A stretch of DNA of 64,000 bases from Paramarasmius palmivorus (taxonomy: Eukaryota; Basidiomycota; Agaricomycetes; Agaricales; Marasmiaceae): positions 62,001 through 126,000 of the forward strand of contig JAYKXP010000075.1 of NCBI GenBank assembly GCA_037176845.1, given 5' to 3'. Under the pieces are notes generated by a model. The model worked only from the letters and a program-made list of their open reading frames with translations, ran no database searches and was not told where the DNA came from. Each line of letters opens with the position of its first letter. Positions within the stretch are counted from its first letter, which is position 1. Positions 1 to 10,949 of this stretch are shown piece after piece. The position numbers and the translations under genes are program-made.

Positions 1-913
1 GACTTCTCGAATGAATTCCTCGTCCTCCATCTCCCACTTCGACTTGGAGTACTTGTTCATTTCGCTAAGTTTATAATCACCATCGATCATATCCTTGGCA
101 CCGCCTTCCCAGTAAGTGTCAAATTCTTCCTTGACTCTATCCTGATAATATAGCTCCTGATATCTCTGCACATCGGTTTTCTTCCGAGGAACCTCTTCCC
201 GTAGGTCGCGTACTGTCTTGGATATCATCCCCACGAGCTTTGCGTCGGACTTGATATACTTGAGCCGGAATCGATAGCTAGCCCAATTGATGATTCTCTA
301 TTGCAAGGTGAGCAAGTTATCTTGATCAAAGGACAGAGCCTGGAATATGTACCTTCTTGACTGCTTTTCTACGTTTAGCGCGACGCTTGACCTCTTCCCC
401 TCGGATAGTTCCCTCGGCGAACGTGTTGATGTCGGGAGGTGCATAGTCGACACCGGGTTCCGGCAAATCTTCAGGTAGAAGATTATATCCCCAGGTAGCC
501 AAAAATTCATCGGTAGCGTGGTTATACATTGCCGAGCGATCCTGATGATACATCTGCTCGTAGCGTTTGAGCATCTCCAGCTTTGGACCCTTCGGCCAGG
601 ATCGACTGTTGTTGATCTCCTCGGAGCCTTGTTGAAACGTCGGAAGTTTAAAGAACTTTTCTTGCCCATACTGATAATCTAATAGAAAGTTGTCAGTGGT
701 AATGGACGCGTCCTTCAAGTGATAAAAATCGCGTCGATTGAAAAAAGAAAATTGACTGCGTGTATGAACAGATGCAAGACATGCAAAAACGCGTCGAGAG
801 CGCGTGTAGGGCAAGGTGCTTACTGGATGGCCGCGTTGATGTTGACTGCCTGGAACGAAAGAGTCGCTGGTGAGTCCACGTCTATGTGAGTTGCTTGAGA
901 TTACCTTGGTCAC
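1..913 (-). CDS. Hypothetical basidiomycete protein with internal repeat, 3' end outside window
   Basis: I do not recognise this protein. The best coding stretch reads from about 690 down to 350, then an intron (about 349-296, GTACAT...AATAG), then on through the left edge. It is rich in Lys, Arg, Tyr and Trp. Two segments resemble each other: KRYEQMYHQDRSAMYNHATD (about 505-565) and RYQELYYQDRVKEEFDTYWE (about 105-165), so the protein has an internal duplication. A basic block, KRRAKRRKAVKK, lies just before the intron. Upstream, short exons around 850-880 and 900-913 may belong to it. The ORF opening at 913 begins with GTG, so the true ATG is not established and may lie in an exon upstream of 913. 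It shares the style of the next minus-strand genes (short, basic, intron-rich). Confidence 0.55.
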
Positions 914-1781
914 GGTAGAGAGAGCTGAAGAGCAAGGGGAAGAGGGAAGTGAAGAATTTTTTGATTATCTAATGGGGAAATCTTTCCTGTAGTATACACT
1001 GTGTGAGCTGAAAGCGTTGCGCGATTTGCTCGTACTATGCCGGCAAGACGCAACGGCGAATCGTCTAGTTGTCTACTAGGCAGCTGACGCCGCCATTCAA
1101 GGTGCCATTTACACTTTCTTCCACCCGCTTTCACGAGGGAACTACGGGAGAAACCCTTAAAAGGTTGCACGATTCAATGACCGCCACTTCCGCCACCTCG
1201 GTCAGGTCGCCGTCCTTTATACTTTTTCTCCTCATTGATAGCGGCCACTATAGCGAAATGGAAAGGTGAAATGGAAAGGTAAGGGGTTGGAATTGTGTAA
1301 GAAATGAAACGTGGACTCATGAACACGGGCGAGAACTCTGTACACCAAACAAATCTATCAGTGGTGTTTAATCTCGAGTGCGTTCAGGTTCCCATCAACC
1401 GAACTTTTTCACCCTGATCCAAAATCGATCAAAATTACAACAACAACACATTCGAGCAAGAGGATTTTCGAAGTCAACACAAAATTGGCACAGTTTCTAC
1501 ACCACTTTACACGTACAAGACGTAGATACACTATTCTCCTAGTCATACTTGCGAGATTCATTACCATTACCCACATGCCATACAGATGCCCATTGAATCA
1601 TTTCCAGTTTCGCAGCCAACGAGAGGCCACAATCCAGGGGCAGGGGTCATCACACCTCAGCATCCGCAAGCTCTTCACGCGCGCTTCCTCAGGGGGAAGG
1701 CAGGCACTCAAGTGCAGCATCATAAGCCTCGTCGTTCTGCTCGCGGACACCATTAATCCATTTCGGGGCGAGCCTAGCTCC
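914..1781. other. Intergenic stretch without a supported gene
   Basis: Only short ORFs without family features are present on either strand. It probably holds the promoter and 5' exon(s) of the left-edge minus-strand gene and the 3' flank of the gene at 1782-2340. An ORF at 1485-1853 (+) shows no recognisable domain. Confidence 0.4.
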
Positions 1782-2340
1782 TCATTTCGTGATGGTCACT
1801 TTATTTTTCGGGACATTGAGCACCATGCGAATAAGGTACTTCATAATAGCTAGGACAAATGACTTAGAACCGGAGAAGTGAACATAGCTTGCACAGGACA
1901 TACCAGGCGTCAAGAGAGGGGCAAACACCTCCACAACAGCGCGTTTCTGCTTCTTGTTGAGTTCGTTGATTAGGAGACGATTATAGGGGAGACCACCCGC
2001 TGGAGAGAAGATGAATTTCAAATATCGACAAAAGGTAGAAGTAGTACGTACCGTAAGAGTCGTCGCAGACGAGTCGAGAGATGTAGTCAAGCTCGGCTCT
2101 ACACTTGGCGTCCTCAACCTCCAACAGAGCTCTGTTGGCATGAGCTTCGTCACCAAGGCTTTCGAGAGGTATGTTATGCAACTCCTCATCGGCAAATTTG
2201 CAGTCGCCAATCGGGATCTTTCCGCTGGTGAACCCGTACAATTGGTTGGGGGCGGGAACGTTGGCAGTATTGGCAGGAGCATTGGCAGGAGCAGGAGCAT
2301 TGGCAGGAGCAGGAGCATTTGCGGGGGCAGCGTTAGACAT
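1782..2340 (-). CDS. Hypothetical 150-aa protein with Pro/Ala/Asn repeat N-terminus
   Basis: Function unknown. Three exons join in frame: 2340-2052, 1999-1904 and 1849-1782 (150 aa). Introns are GTACGT...CCAG and GTATGT...CTAG. Residues 5-25 are an imperfect PANAPA repeat encoded by a GGCAGGAGCATT-type microsatellite. The rest is an ordinary soluble acidic-to-basic protein, with a likely helical segment around AHANRALLEVEDAKCRAELDY and a basic C-terminus (NVPKNKVTITK). The start is the first ATG and immediately precedes the repeat. No transmembrane segment or signal peptide is apparent. The gene has the same orientation and small size as its neighbours on both sides. The repeat is low-complexity and may vary in length between strains (inference). 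Confidence 0.6.
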
Positions 2341-2539
2341 GGTAGCTGTACATTATGCGCACGATGGTACTGCTCTTTTTATCATCTTAGCTGTGAGCGT
2401 CAAATAGAGTTTAACTTTGAAAGAGTACCACGGATCTTACAGATAAGAATGTAGACCTTTCTCATCGAAAACATTACTCGACTCGGAAGTAATTAGGTTC
2501 TATTAGTCACAAAGCTTGTTACAGACGCAATCGTATGTA

Positions 2540-3134
2540 CTAATCATCAAACAGCGGCTGAAAACGTCCGTTTCGTCCAAAGAACAGTTTGACCGGGGAG
2601 TCTGCTACTATTGCCGGGAACGAAAGAGACGTTTCTGGCCATTTCCCAGCAGGAGATGGAGGAGGCGTCGTTGGATTCCAGTTCCGCTGTAGCTTCCGGC
2701 AGCCTGCAAGACCACCAAGCTTCCAATCATAGTAACGGATAATGCGCTAGAGAATCTGGTAAGTGACAAGCGTTGGACACTTATGAGAAATGCTCACCTC
2801 CTGGATCTTTTTCTTCCAGTGTCCTTTGAGCCTTTTGCGCCAAACATCCCACATGGAAGGCTTCCAGCGGTAGAGCCAGAGCAGCGATAGACAATGAATG
2901 AACCTCCAAAACCGAAGGTGAGTACTATCGACGCGGCTGTCGCGGTACAGAGCATACAGCTTCGCTCGAAGATCAAGCCATCGCTTTTGCTTTGTGGTGA
3001 GGATGGTAAGCCTGTCGATCATCTTCATTTCGCCGGCAGTCAGCTCTTTCTCGGAGCGACTCGAGGGCTGGAGTTCACTAAAAGACGTTGTCAGCGGTCT
3101 GTCCCCACAAGTCTCTGCCAATCACTTACTCCAT
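2540..3134 (-). CDS. Hypothetical 163-aa basic protein
   Basis: Function unknown. Exons 3134-3130 (only ATGGA), 3077-2798 and 2746-2540 join in frame to 163 aa. The tiny first exon is supported by a clean GTAAGT donor and TTTTAG acceptor. The middle part is Trp-, Arg- and Lys-rich (WRKRLKGHWKKKIQE). The last exon begins RIIRYYDWKLGG and ends in a Pro-rich tail (NPTTPPPSPAGKWPE). The KK-RII-W pattern around the last intron resembles the KKRIINWASY junction of the left-edge gene, so the two may be distant relatives (inference). A short ORF on the plus strand across 2894-3136 is treated as antisense shadow because the spliced minus-strand frame is longer and has better splice sites. Confidence 0.55.
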
Positions 3135-3398
3135 GATTGTTGATAGCGATCGAGTGGTGGTAAAAGGCAATCAAGGCGACAAAGGTGGTGATGGTGATTG
3201 GGTGGGATGTGGTGGGAATACTTTTTAAGCACAGAGCGCGTGGTGGCGGCAATCCAGATATGCGACGAAGATGGAAGTTGGCGATAGGACCAGGGGAGTA
3301 CTCTATGGGCTCATGCGGATGTGGCGGCGGCGGTACGAGGACTACACAAAGATAAAGTGACAGTACACGCGGAATAAATATTACATACATTGAGATAC

Positions 3399-4915
3399 TC
3401 ATCCTTTCAGATAATCCACCCGGCCGTTCCTGTAGTCGTCTACAAGTTCTTCAGTGCTATGCAATCCCCGTAATGCCATGCTCCCTAAATCCCCACGAAG
3501 CTCGGTAATCCGTTCTTGCACTCTTCGAACAGAGCGTGCGCCAACTTCATGACGAAAATAGAGCCTATCGTAAAGATGGATTAACTCAATCTCGATCTCC
3601 GCCAATTCTTCATGCTTGTCGTAAATGAATGAATCATATCCGCGTTCCAAGTGCTCTAGATGGTGTTCCAGAACTTTGGGTAAGAACTCACGCCGTTTGG
3701 ATGCTCCGACGCTCCTGTATAACGTTCGTAAGGCTGTGAGAAGGACTTGAGCCTCTGCTAGCCATGTATCTTCAATGCTGAAAAAAAGAATGTCAGAATG
3801 ATACGCTTAGAGCACTGAGTTTACATGAAACACGGACCGAGAAGATTGTATAACGGTAGGATCAATACAGAAGGTTGCTGGAGGGATTGTCCTGGCTTGC
3901 CTGTCCACGGAGACATTAAGGGGGTCACTAGGAACGGGAACATTGGGTCAGAGGTTCAACCTAGAGAACTAGCATACATACGCTGAACTGGGAGGCTCGT
4001 AATCGGATGAGGGACTAGAATCACTCTCTTTGCTGTCGTCGGTCGTTTGACATGGACTGGGGGGCTCGTGACAGGAGACTGAAGGACTGGAATATCTTTC
4101 TTTGATGTCGTCGTGGTCGTTGCTGCTGTCGTCGTTGCTGTCGTCGTTGCCGTCGTCGTTGCCGTCATTTTCGTTGTCTCCATATGGACCACAAGCGGGA
4201 CTAGAATATCTCTCCTTGCTGACGTAGTCGTCGTAGTCGTCGTAGTCTCCACATGGACTACAAGCGGGACTGGAATATTTCTCCTTACTGACGTAGTCGT
4301 CGTAGTCGTCGTTGTCTCCACCACAAGCGGGACTTGAATATCTCTCCTTGCTGACGTAGTCGTCGTAGTCGTCGTAGTCGTAGTGACATGGTGAACCCAG
4401 ACTGTCACTTGGCACGTCTTCCTTGTAGGGTTCTGATTCGGGTGTAGGCATTGGTTCGCATGAGGCTGGCATACTCTCTGTCTTCACAAGCCGGATATGT
4501 GAGCTTCACGAGACTAATCAACAACATACTTCCAGTTGTAGAGAGAGTAACACGCACCGGGTCATTTTCTTCTGTACGCGCCTGGCCCCAACTCCTTCCG
4601 GTGACATGGTTTCGGTGGGCATCATCTTTCTGACGCTCTCAGTCTCGAACTCCACGTTAACTCCCTCCGACTCCAAGCTCTCTATGACACCAAATGACCT
4701 ATTAAGCTCATGAGATAAAATGTATCAAGCCATTGTACACGTATTAATGAAAACCTACTTTCTTCGCCTTTTGTTGATTGTATCCTTGTGTCTGTTGACA
4801 GTCAGCGGGTTACCAAACATACAAATAGCACTCACCTTGCATAAAATCTTGCAGCTTTTAGACGGTTTGCCTCCCTTTTCTCTGCCGGTGTGTTATATAG
4901 TCTCTTGCGCGGCAT
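3399..4915 (-). CDS. Hypothetical 416-aa protein with basic N-terminus and DDYDDYVSKE repeats
   Basis: Six exons join in frame: 4915-4836, 4791-4759, 4698-4530, 4481-3982, 3927-3838 and 3777-3399 (416 aa). The fifth intron uses a less usual GTCCGT donor. The N-terminus MPRKRLYNTPAEKREANRLK (residues 1-20), continuing into Arg/Lys-rich sequence, is of a type I associate with agaric hypothetical proteins. It looks like a basic, possibly nucleic-acid-binding or nuclear-localising segment (inference). Residues about 110-250 are a tandem array of DDYDDYVSKERYSSPAC-like units followed by Asp/Asn runs and two further ERYSSP/SDSSP echoes. The C-terminal 150 residues are helical and charged (EELAEIEIELIHLYDRLYF), a possible coiled coil. 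The function is unknown. Confidence 0.6.
4195..4390 (-). repeat. Three coding tandem repeats of about 60-66 bp
   Basis: Inside the gene at 3399-4915, a unit encoding DDYDDYVSKE(R/K)YSSPAC occurs three times with variable linkers (GGDND, SPCGDY, GPYGDN). The plus strand shows it as repeated CTCCTTGCTGACGTAGTCGT blocks. Downstream (4110-4170) a 15-bp GTCGTCGTTGCTGTC-type microsatellite encodes an Asp/Asn run. Confidence 0.8.
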
Positions 4916-5069
4916 GGTGGTTCAAGGCGGAAGTCAGAGCGAAGCTAAAATCAGATGAGTCACAGCTGTCATAATAATGTATCGAGTTCGAGTACTTTCT
5001 ATCGGCAATAGTACTGACCTCACGGTCGACATTCCTTCCTGACCTGTCCAGGTGCTGTATATGTTGAAT

Positions 5070-5424
5070 GGTCCCCATTTGAGAACGAGAGAAAGATTGA
5101 ACAATGGTAATGATGATGGTGAAGGGCAGGATTCAACATTGTGCTCGGGGTAGAGATATCGGCAGGGTTACCGAATTGGTTATACAACAAGCGCCCACTC
5201 TCCGCATAAGCGCTTTCGATGTTTCGTTCTTAGTTTGGTCCACATTTGAGAACGAGAGAATAAAATACCAACTGTAATCTTAAAGGTAGCGTGTCAAAAG
5301 TAGTGTCACTCGACAAGATTCAACTTTAAGAACATTCCAGCAGGTTTGCTGAATCGGTTATACAACAAGCGCCCACTCTCAGGACAAGCGCTCTCGATGG
5401 TTTGTTCATTGTGTTCTCAGTTTG
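5070..5424. repeat. Imperfect direct duplication, period about 167-178 bp
   Basis: GGTCC(C/A)CATTTGAGAACGAG starts at 5070 and at 5237. GGTTATACAACAAGCGCCCA starts at 5178 and at 5356, followed in both by an AAGCGCT(T/C)TCGATG block. The order of the shared blocks is the same, so two head-to-tail copies of one non-coding unit are present, diverged mainly in the middle. Confidence 0.8.
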
Positions 5425-5600
5425 CAGGCCCAGAAAGTTCGATAATAATAGCAATCATTTCGTATAATAGATGTGGTTATTTATTTGGTTTCAAAAATCG
5501 CTGTATGGCGTTAAAGGCACGTCCTTGAAGGCATGTTAGCCCAATGTTAGCTTCTTGTAATGGTACCATATAGACCATTGTCATTTTGTATCAAGACTAA

Positions 5601-5920
5601 GAGTATAGTACATTGTCTCATTATGTCGCCTCGGTATGCAAGAGCATCACGACTGTAGGTAGCGGTAGCTCGATCATATTTCATATCTACTGGAATACCA
5701 TACATGCAGATTCGGAGCACTTATATGCACCTAAAGTCGTATCGCATGGATCAAGAGTGTCAGTTCAGATTAGATACAGAGCGTAGAGTACGAGTGTATA
5801 GTACATCATCTCAGTATGCAAATATATCATGACACAAGATAGGGATTGCATTTAGTATCTGCTGGAATGCATATACGCATAGACTCGCGGTATATACTTG
5901 GAGTACTTTCTCTTAGTACT
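5601..5920. repeat. Second, more diverged direct duplication, period about 190 bp
   Basis: A block with GAGTATAGTACATTGTCTCA, then TCGGTATGCAAGAGCATCACGAC (5601-5652), recurs as GAGTGTATAGTACATCATCTC, then AGTATGCAAATATATCATGAC (5792-5833). Both are followed by a TCTACTGGAATACCATACAT / TCTGCTGGAATGCATATACG block. It looks like an older copy event than the 5070 repeat. Confidence 0.6.
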
Positions 5921-6465
5921 TTCTACAAATATATCGATGGCACGACTACAAATTGACGAGAAGATAATAATTCGAGTGAGATATTGATTGCATTAACATT
6001 TACCCCGACGTTGACGAAAAACATGACCCTGTCAGTGATACACTCTATTGCCGCATTTGAAGGAAATAGACATGATGGCGCATTCTGCACAACCTATTGG
6101 GGACTTCTCCTTATGCCAAGATTTTTTTTTTGTGAACTCTATACCAATACCACAGTGTGCTTCTACAATAACTAAGCATGTCGTACACTGAGCGGAGAGA
6201 CATGATTTTTGTTTTCATTTTCTAAATGCCGGCTAAAGCATAGCCGAACACCCGGGAGTGTTAGCGCCGAACTAGCGCACAGTCCTTTCGAAGACTATTC
6301 AACCTGTTTTCACCAGAGCTGAGTGTCCAGTCATGACAAGAGCCCACAGTCAACCTGTGGTTGATGATAGCCCTGTTGATGATGCTTCTACAGAGTCGTT
6401 GTGTACAGTTTCGAACTTGGGAATGGTATCATGTCACGTTTTATTGCAAGGGCGCACATCGTAGT

Positions 6466-7286
6466 CTACTTAGTATCTAGTTTCTCAAAACGAGTGACCA
6501 AATTCTCCGTCGTGTTTTTTTCCAATTCAGCAGGTACGCTAGCAGTCCCAAGAGTGTTACCATCCCAGTCCCCGAGCTGGTGGACAGGGTATTTGATCCC
6601 ATAGCTCTTTCCATATTCATGAGAATGAGCGAGCCAATCTACCGCAATGTCTACAAGAACAGTAAATAGGTAAAGAATCAAAATACGATGAACAAAGAAC
6701 ATACTGTTATAGACGGCTCCGTTGAGGAGCATCTGCATCACCTGAATTTGTTCAGGAGAGAACCGATCGGCAGGTCTGATAAATTCACGTAGGATACCAC
6801 TGCAACGAATGGCTGCAATGGACTCCTGAAAGGTGTGACCGACACGAGCTATTGTTCATGTAAGTCTACAAATATCAAATATGTTCAGGTGATTGACTGA
6901 CACATCGCCAACGTTACAATCCGTAAAACATAGACAGCACGCATCGCGTCCATGTCCAAGGTCGCGAAAGCTCGCTCCACCAAATCAGGTAAATTGGGAT
7001 CATCCGCCATTTTTGTGAATTCGGCGAGAGGGATCTCGACTGCAATAGCATCAACATCATTCCCATAAGTTTGGACGTCGGCAGTTAACTCACCAAGTTG
7101 AAGGAGCGTACGGTCTGGGCTTAGTGGTGGTGGTTGCATGTTGGACAGAGCGTCCAAATACCGAACCAGACTCGCACTCATGAGATCAGGGAAGACAATG
7201 ATTGGAGTTTTCAAGGTTGATTGAGCGAGCATGGTGCTGGACGCAGGCAAGATAATGAGCGAGTTTTGAGTTGCTTGGTCTGGCAT
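6466..7286 (-). CDS. Hypothetical soluble protein, about 240 aa
   Basis: Function unknown. Three exons: about 7286-6898, about 6849-6706 and about 6654-6466. I chose the ATG at 7286 (MPDQATQNSLIILPASSTML) because the ORF upstream of it reads through intron- or UTR-like sequence. The first donor is probably GTCAGT after the codons for TLAM, which restores the frame into RVGHTFQESIAAIRCSGILR. The second intron follows NGAVYN (GTATGT...TGTAG). The protein is mostly helical, without signal peptide or membrane segment. The middle exon reads like a compact domain (EFIRPADRFSPEQIQVMQML), and the C-terminus contains HEYGKSYGIKYPVHQLGDWD. The gene lies head-to-tail with the next minus-strand gene. Confidence 0.55.
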
Positions 7287-7707
7287 GATTTGGGACACAG
7301 AAAAGCTGATGCTAGTAATAAAGAAGGTGCTAGTAATAAGAAGGTGAGCGTGAGTAATTATCTCCGTCGACAGGTTCGTGGTCCTTGAAAATCGCTGGAA
7401 AAGCCCTGTACACGAACTGTACAACCCTATCACGGTGGCGTGTGGCGGTGGCCGGCGTCGTTGAATTTGTTTGTAGAACAGCGGGTCGCGACTTTGAACG
7501 CACTAGTGGCGAACTTCTTGCGGGAGTGCCAGTCAAATAGTACGAAGCCTAATTATAAAGGCTAAAACTGAAGTTGAATACCCTTCGGAAGCTGAAGGAC
7601 ATTGCAGCGTGTTGTAATGTAACGGTCGCGATTGGACAAGAAATGATCGGATATTGAAGGTTTTTTTTTTTACATACAAGCTGGCTATTTCTACGAGATG
7701 GATATTT
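7287..7707. other. Intergenic region between two minus-strand genes
   Basis: This is the upstream region of the gene at 6466-7286. It holds a poly-T run near 7660-7671 and no supported coding sequence. The ORFs at 7330-7536 and 7533-7715 lack features. Confidence 0.4.
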
Positions 7708-8516
7708 CTACGCACTGCGATCCTTGTTTACGTCCGAGTTTGCTGCCTTACGTTTCCTTCGGAGTTCGGCAAGCCTCATGTGGTGTTCACGAAGACGAGC
7801 CCAACCGCGTTCAATAGCCCCCCCGTCATCTGAGTGATACTTATCCTGCTTGGGAACGATCCTGTTATGAGGAGTAGGATAGTACGACTGAGACTCCCGC
7901 TGAATAACATCGTTAGCTTCATACACTATACAGTGAGTAACGAATCTCACAATGGTACGCATGAGGCGACGATCAACAAGCAACCTTCCATGCTTCAAGT
8001 CATCTCCCATTGCTTGGCGCTGTTGGAACACTTTGACAGCGTCTACAACCCTATTCTCAGCGGGCGGCGGGAAGACTGGCGGAAGCAAATTGGTGGGGAC
8101 TGGCATAGTGGGCGCAGTGACGGATGGGACAGCGGTGTTAGGCATGGGCTTGAGCTTGGCGGTGTAATTGATGAGAGCCGTAAAAGCTGGACCATCCAAC
8201 GCGCCTTCTCGTTTAAGAGATCGAGTGGATCGAGTAGGGGGAGTTGGCTCGTCTACATCGGTAGGAATGTCCTCATCAGTGCGATGTCCGGATTCCTAGA
8301 TCCTCTGAGAATTTTGTATGCAGCTGCGCAACAAAGTATCTCACCTGGTCGGTCCGCATATCTTCGTCACTGTCTTCCTTGTTAGATTCCTGAATAACAG
8401 GCTGGGAATGTATCAGGAAAGCTCAGATTCAGAAAAGTAAAGAGGCATACCCTATTTTTCTCGAAAGGAGTCTGATTTTGCTTGCGGGGTGGTCTTCCTG
8501 TGTCGGGGGTAAGCAT
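7708..8516 (-). CDS. Hypothetical acidic/basic protein
   Basis: Function unknown. Exons join in phase 0: about 8516-8450 (MLTPDTGRPPRKQNQTPFEK), a short acidic exon (ESNKEDSDEDMRTDQ), and the long 3' exon from about 8296 to 7708. Donors and acceptors are GTATGC...TTCAG and GTGAGA...TCTAG. Residues near the second intron (TPPTRSTRSLKREG) are basic. There is a Pro/Val-rich linker (PNTAVPSVTAPTMPVPTNLL), then a helical, Arg-rich C-terminus (LREHHMRLAELRRKRKAANS) that could be a coiled coil or nuclear signal. Extra 5' exons upstream of 8516 cannot be excluded. Confidence 0.5.
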
Positions 8517-10949
8517 TAGCAGAATGACAAGAGCATGTGTAAATACCTCCAGTGGTTCCGCAAGAGTAAGGCCGGTGTGCTATAGGTTGGTTGAGTACTA
8601 ACGAACTATTGACGCAGGGCTGTGAACTCACGCATTTTTGGTTGACAGGTTGCGAACAAAGTCGGTGGTAGTCCAGAGAGGGCTGGTCGAGCAAAACTCA
8701 ACCTTTATATAGCGGAGTACCTCTGTCAGATAGACTATTCATCAGATTCGTTGTCGTTCCTACGGGAGGTTAGCGCGGATGATCATGGCACGAGTTCAAG
8801 AGGTGTGACGATGGGCTCTCCAAGTTTACAGTCAGGAGCTTTCGGTATGTGATACCTTTCAAGTTGGGCTGAGAGGCTAATTTTGCCTTGAACATAGGGG
8901 GCCCGATTAGATGAAGAAAACTTTCCATCCCAGCCATTTCGAGTCGATTTTGGACTGTGGTCGTCAAGCAGCCCCGTGGGTGGAAGAAAATCAAAGCTCC
9001 ATGCCGTTTGTTTCAACCCCGCTCGCTCGTTCTTTTGGAAAGATGCCATGTTGGATCCCAAAGGCGCCAGGTCATCATCGATAGTCCACGGTTCGTAAAA
9101 AGAGCAGACTGGTACGTTCCTATAGGTTCCTATGTCTCTCTTTGGAGAGCTGATTTCTGATTTTCAGACTCGATGGAGTGATCAAGAAGCTGCTGTTCTC
9201 GTGGAATCTGACAATACGAAAAGAAGCGCCATTTTAGAGGGGATGAGCCCTTCGTGCGTCCTACAGCCTTTTTTATGCTGAGTATAGAGTCTGATACAAT
9301 CATAGCTACGTCTTGGCCCGGCCCTCTGGACAGAGCTCAAACCACCGTTCAATGCTACGAAGACGAAGCCACCCTTTAGGACGCCGAAACTCCGAATCAT
9401 CGTCACTTTGTGCTTGTCAAAGACGCAGTCATGCGCGAAAAAACGAACCTGTCGCACACGTGAAGGTTGTTACTCGCAGTCCTCCAAAAGCTGGCACCCT
9501 GAATTTGCAAGCATGGTCAAATATGTCGGTTTCAGCCCATTCTCTTCGAACTACTCTGGTGCTAATACCTGTCGCATAGCCGCAGCGGTTCATTGCGCGG
9601 ATGTTCTATTGCCCTAGAAGTTTGTCTTCGGTGATTCTCACCACGGTGTAGGACCAGTTCGTGCGACGAGGGCATGAGCATGTCTCTTCCTGAGGACTTG
9701 TCCGCGTGCTTCACGGGAAAACACTCAACTTCAAGAAGACCGATGCGTTACCAAGTCTTTGGATTCTTCCCCAGACGAATCGAGCTTCACGACCGGTACT
9801 GGAGGTTTGAGCTCATCAGCTCGTTCCATGGCTAAGTAAGTGTTTGATGGTTCTTGTATCTTTACGAGCCTGTTCATTTGTTCCTTTAGCATCTTTATTG
9901 AAGGCAACACATTCAAAACGCGCATAATACCCACCGGTTGCACTGCTAGCCAACGCTGGTCATGTTGCGGTAACCATTACGTTGGAATTCAGAACACTCC
10001 AAGATGGGATGCAGCGCTTGCATATCCAGTCAGGCTGGTTCACCGACGCCGTATCTTGTCCTACGATCCTTGTATATCTTCATGCTTCTTGATGTGCAAC
10101 CCAGGAAGCTCGTAATCTATCGTCGGGTTGGTTGCTGAGCCCAGACAAGGACTTCCGTGACACGATCCTTGTACCCCGGCCACCTTATCCTGGCGAGATG
10201 ATATCGGTCTCGAATTCTTGCAAGTCCTTTAGCGGATACCGGAGAGAATGCTCGTGTACGCCGGTGTTGCAGTTTCCTCCTTCGGCGAAGCTAATCCTGT
10301 TGCTTAGGATGACCTCTCCCAGTTTTTTGGAAGCCGACGAGTACGTTCCTTGTCAAGTGGCAGTCGTTATCGAAACTAATAGACGGCTTTCTATGCCACT
10401 CTAATGCCACAGATTTCTACTACCCGACAGAAAGGACACTTTGTTACCCAGCTTGGATCGCCTCAAACTCCTGCCCACGTCTTCCAGCGAGATAGAGGCC
10501 GAGTGAAACCAGAGTTGGCGATGTAGGGAGAGGAGCCTACGCTCGAGTGGAGGGTATGGTCATCGTTTTGTAGACTGTTCATAATCTGATGAACGAATCG
10601 TGAACAGTTGAAGGATAGCTTGAATAGCCGTTTCCACAAGAGAATATCTACATGTGACGCTCAGGGTCCAACCATGCATCGTGATTCATGGGCCACCACC
10701 TCCTTTTCGGGTAACTCTTTGTTGATTCGGTCTGTGACAGCGGTCACAGAAACCTATTGTTTGCCCAAATTGTTCTGTTGGATAATGGTGGTGATCCGTT
10801 ATTTGGCTCGATTTAACCTTTAGTTTGGCTCCAATCTACATTTACCACATTAATTATCTTCGGAACTGTCGGTTGAGCCACTTCTCCTCATTCTACCTCT
10901 ACAACCATCGTCTCCATCTCGCTGTCCCTCTTTTCTTCCGCCTATCCAA
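8517..10949. other. Region without a confident gene; possible degraded coding sequence
   Basis: Several short stretches look protein-like but are broken by stops and frame changes. On the plus strand WSDQEAAVLVESDNTKRSAI (about 9176-9235), TILVPRPPYPGEMISVSN (about 10160-10215) and EADEYVPCQVAVVIETNRR (about 10330-10385) look protein-like. On the minus strand FFAHDCVFDKHKVTMIRSFG (about 9390-9450) and a second stretch at 9731-9943 do. No consistent spliced model emerges. The VPRPPYP-type motif faintly recalls KOW/Spt5-like agaric proteins, but that is a weak impression only. Confidence 0.25.

Larger units (their letters stand above)
4916..6465. other. Gene-poor stretch with duplicated non-coding blocks
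   Basis: No ORF here has a domain or credible splice structure. The DNA is AT-rich and holds two pairs of diverged direct repeats, listed separately. The ORF at 5984-6175 is short and featureless. Confidence 0.5.

Noticed and set aside
4113..4337. Plus-strand ORF MVVAAVVVAVVVAVVV as a membrane protein
   Set aside because: It is the antisense reading of the GTC/GTT-rich Asp-Tyr repeat of the minus-strand gene. The hydrophobicity is an artefact of the microsatellite.
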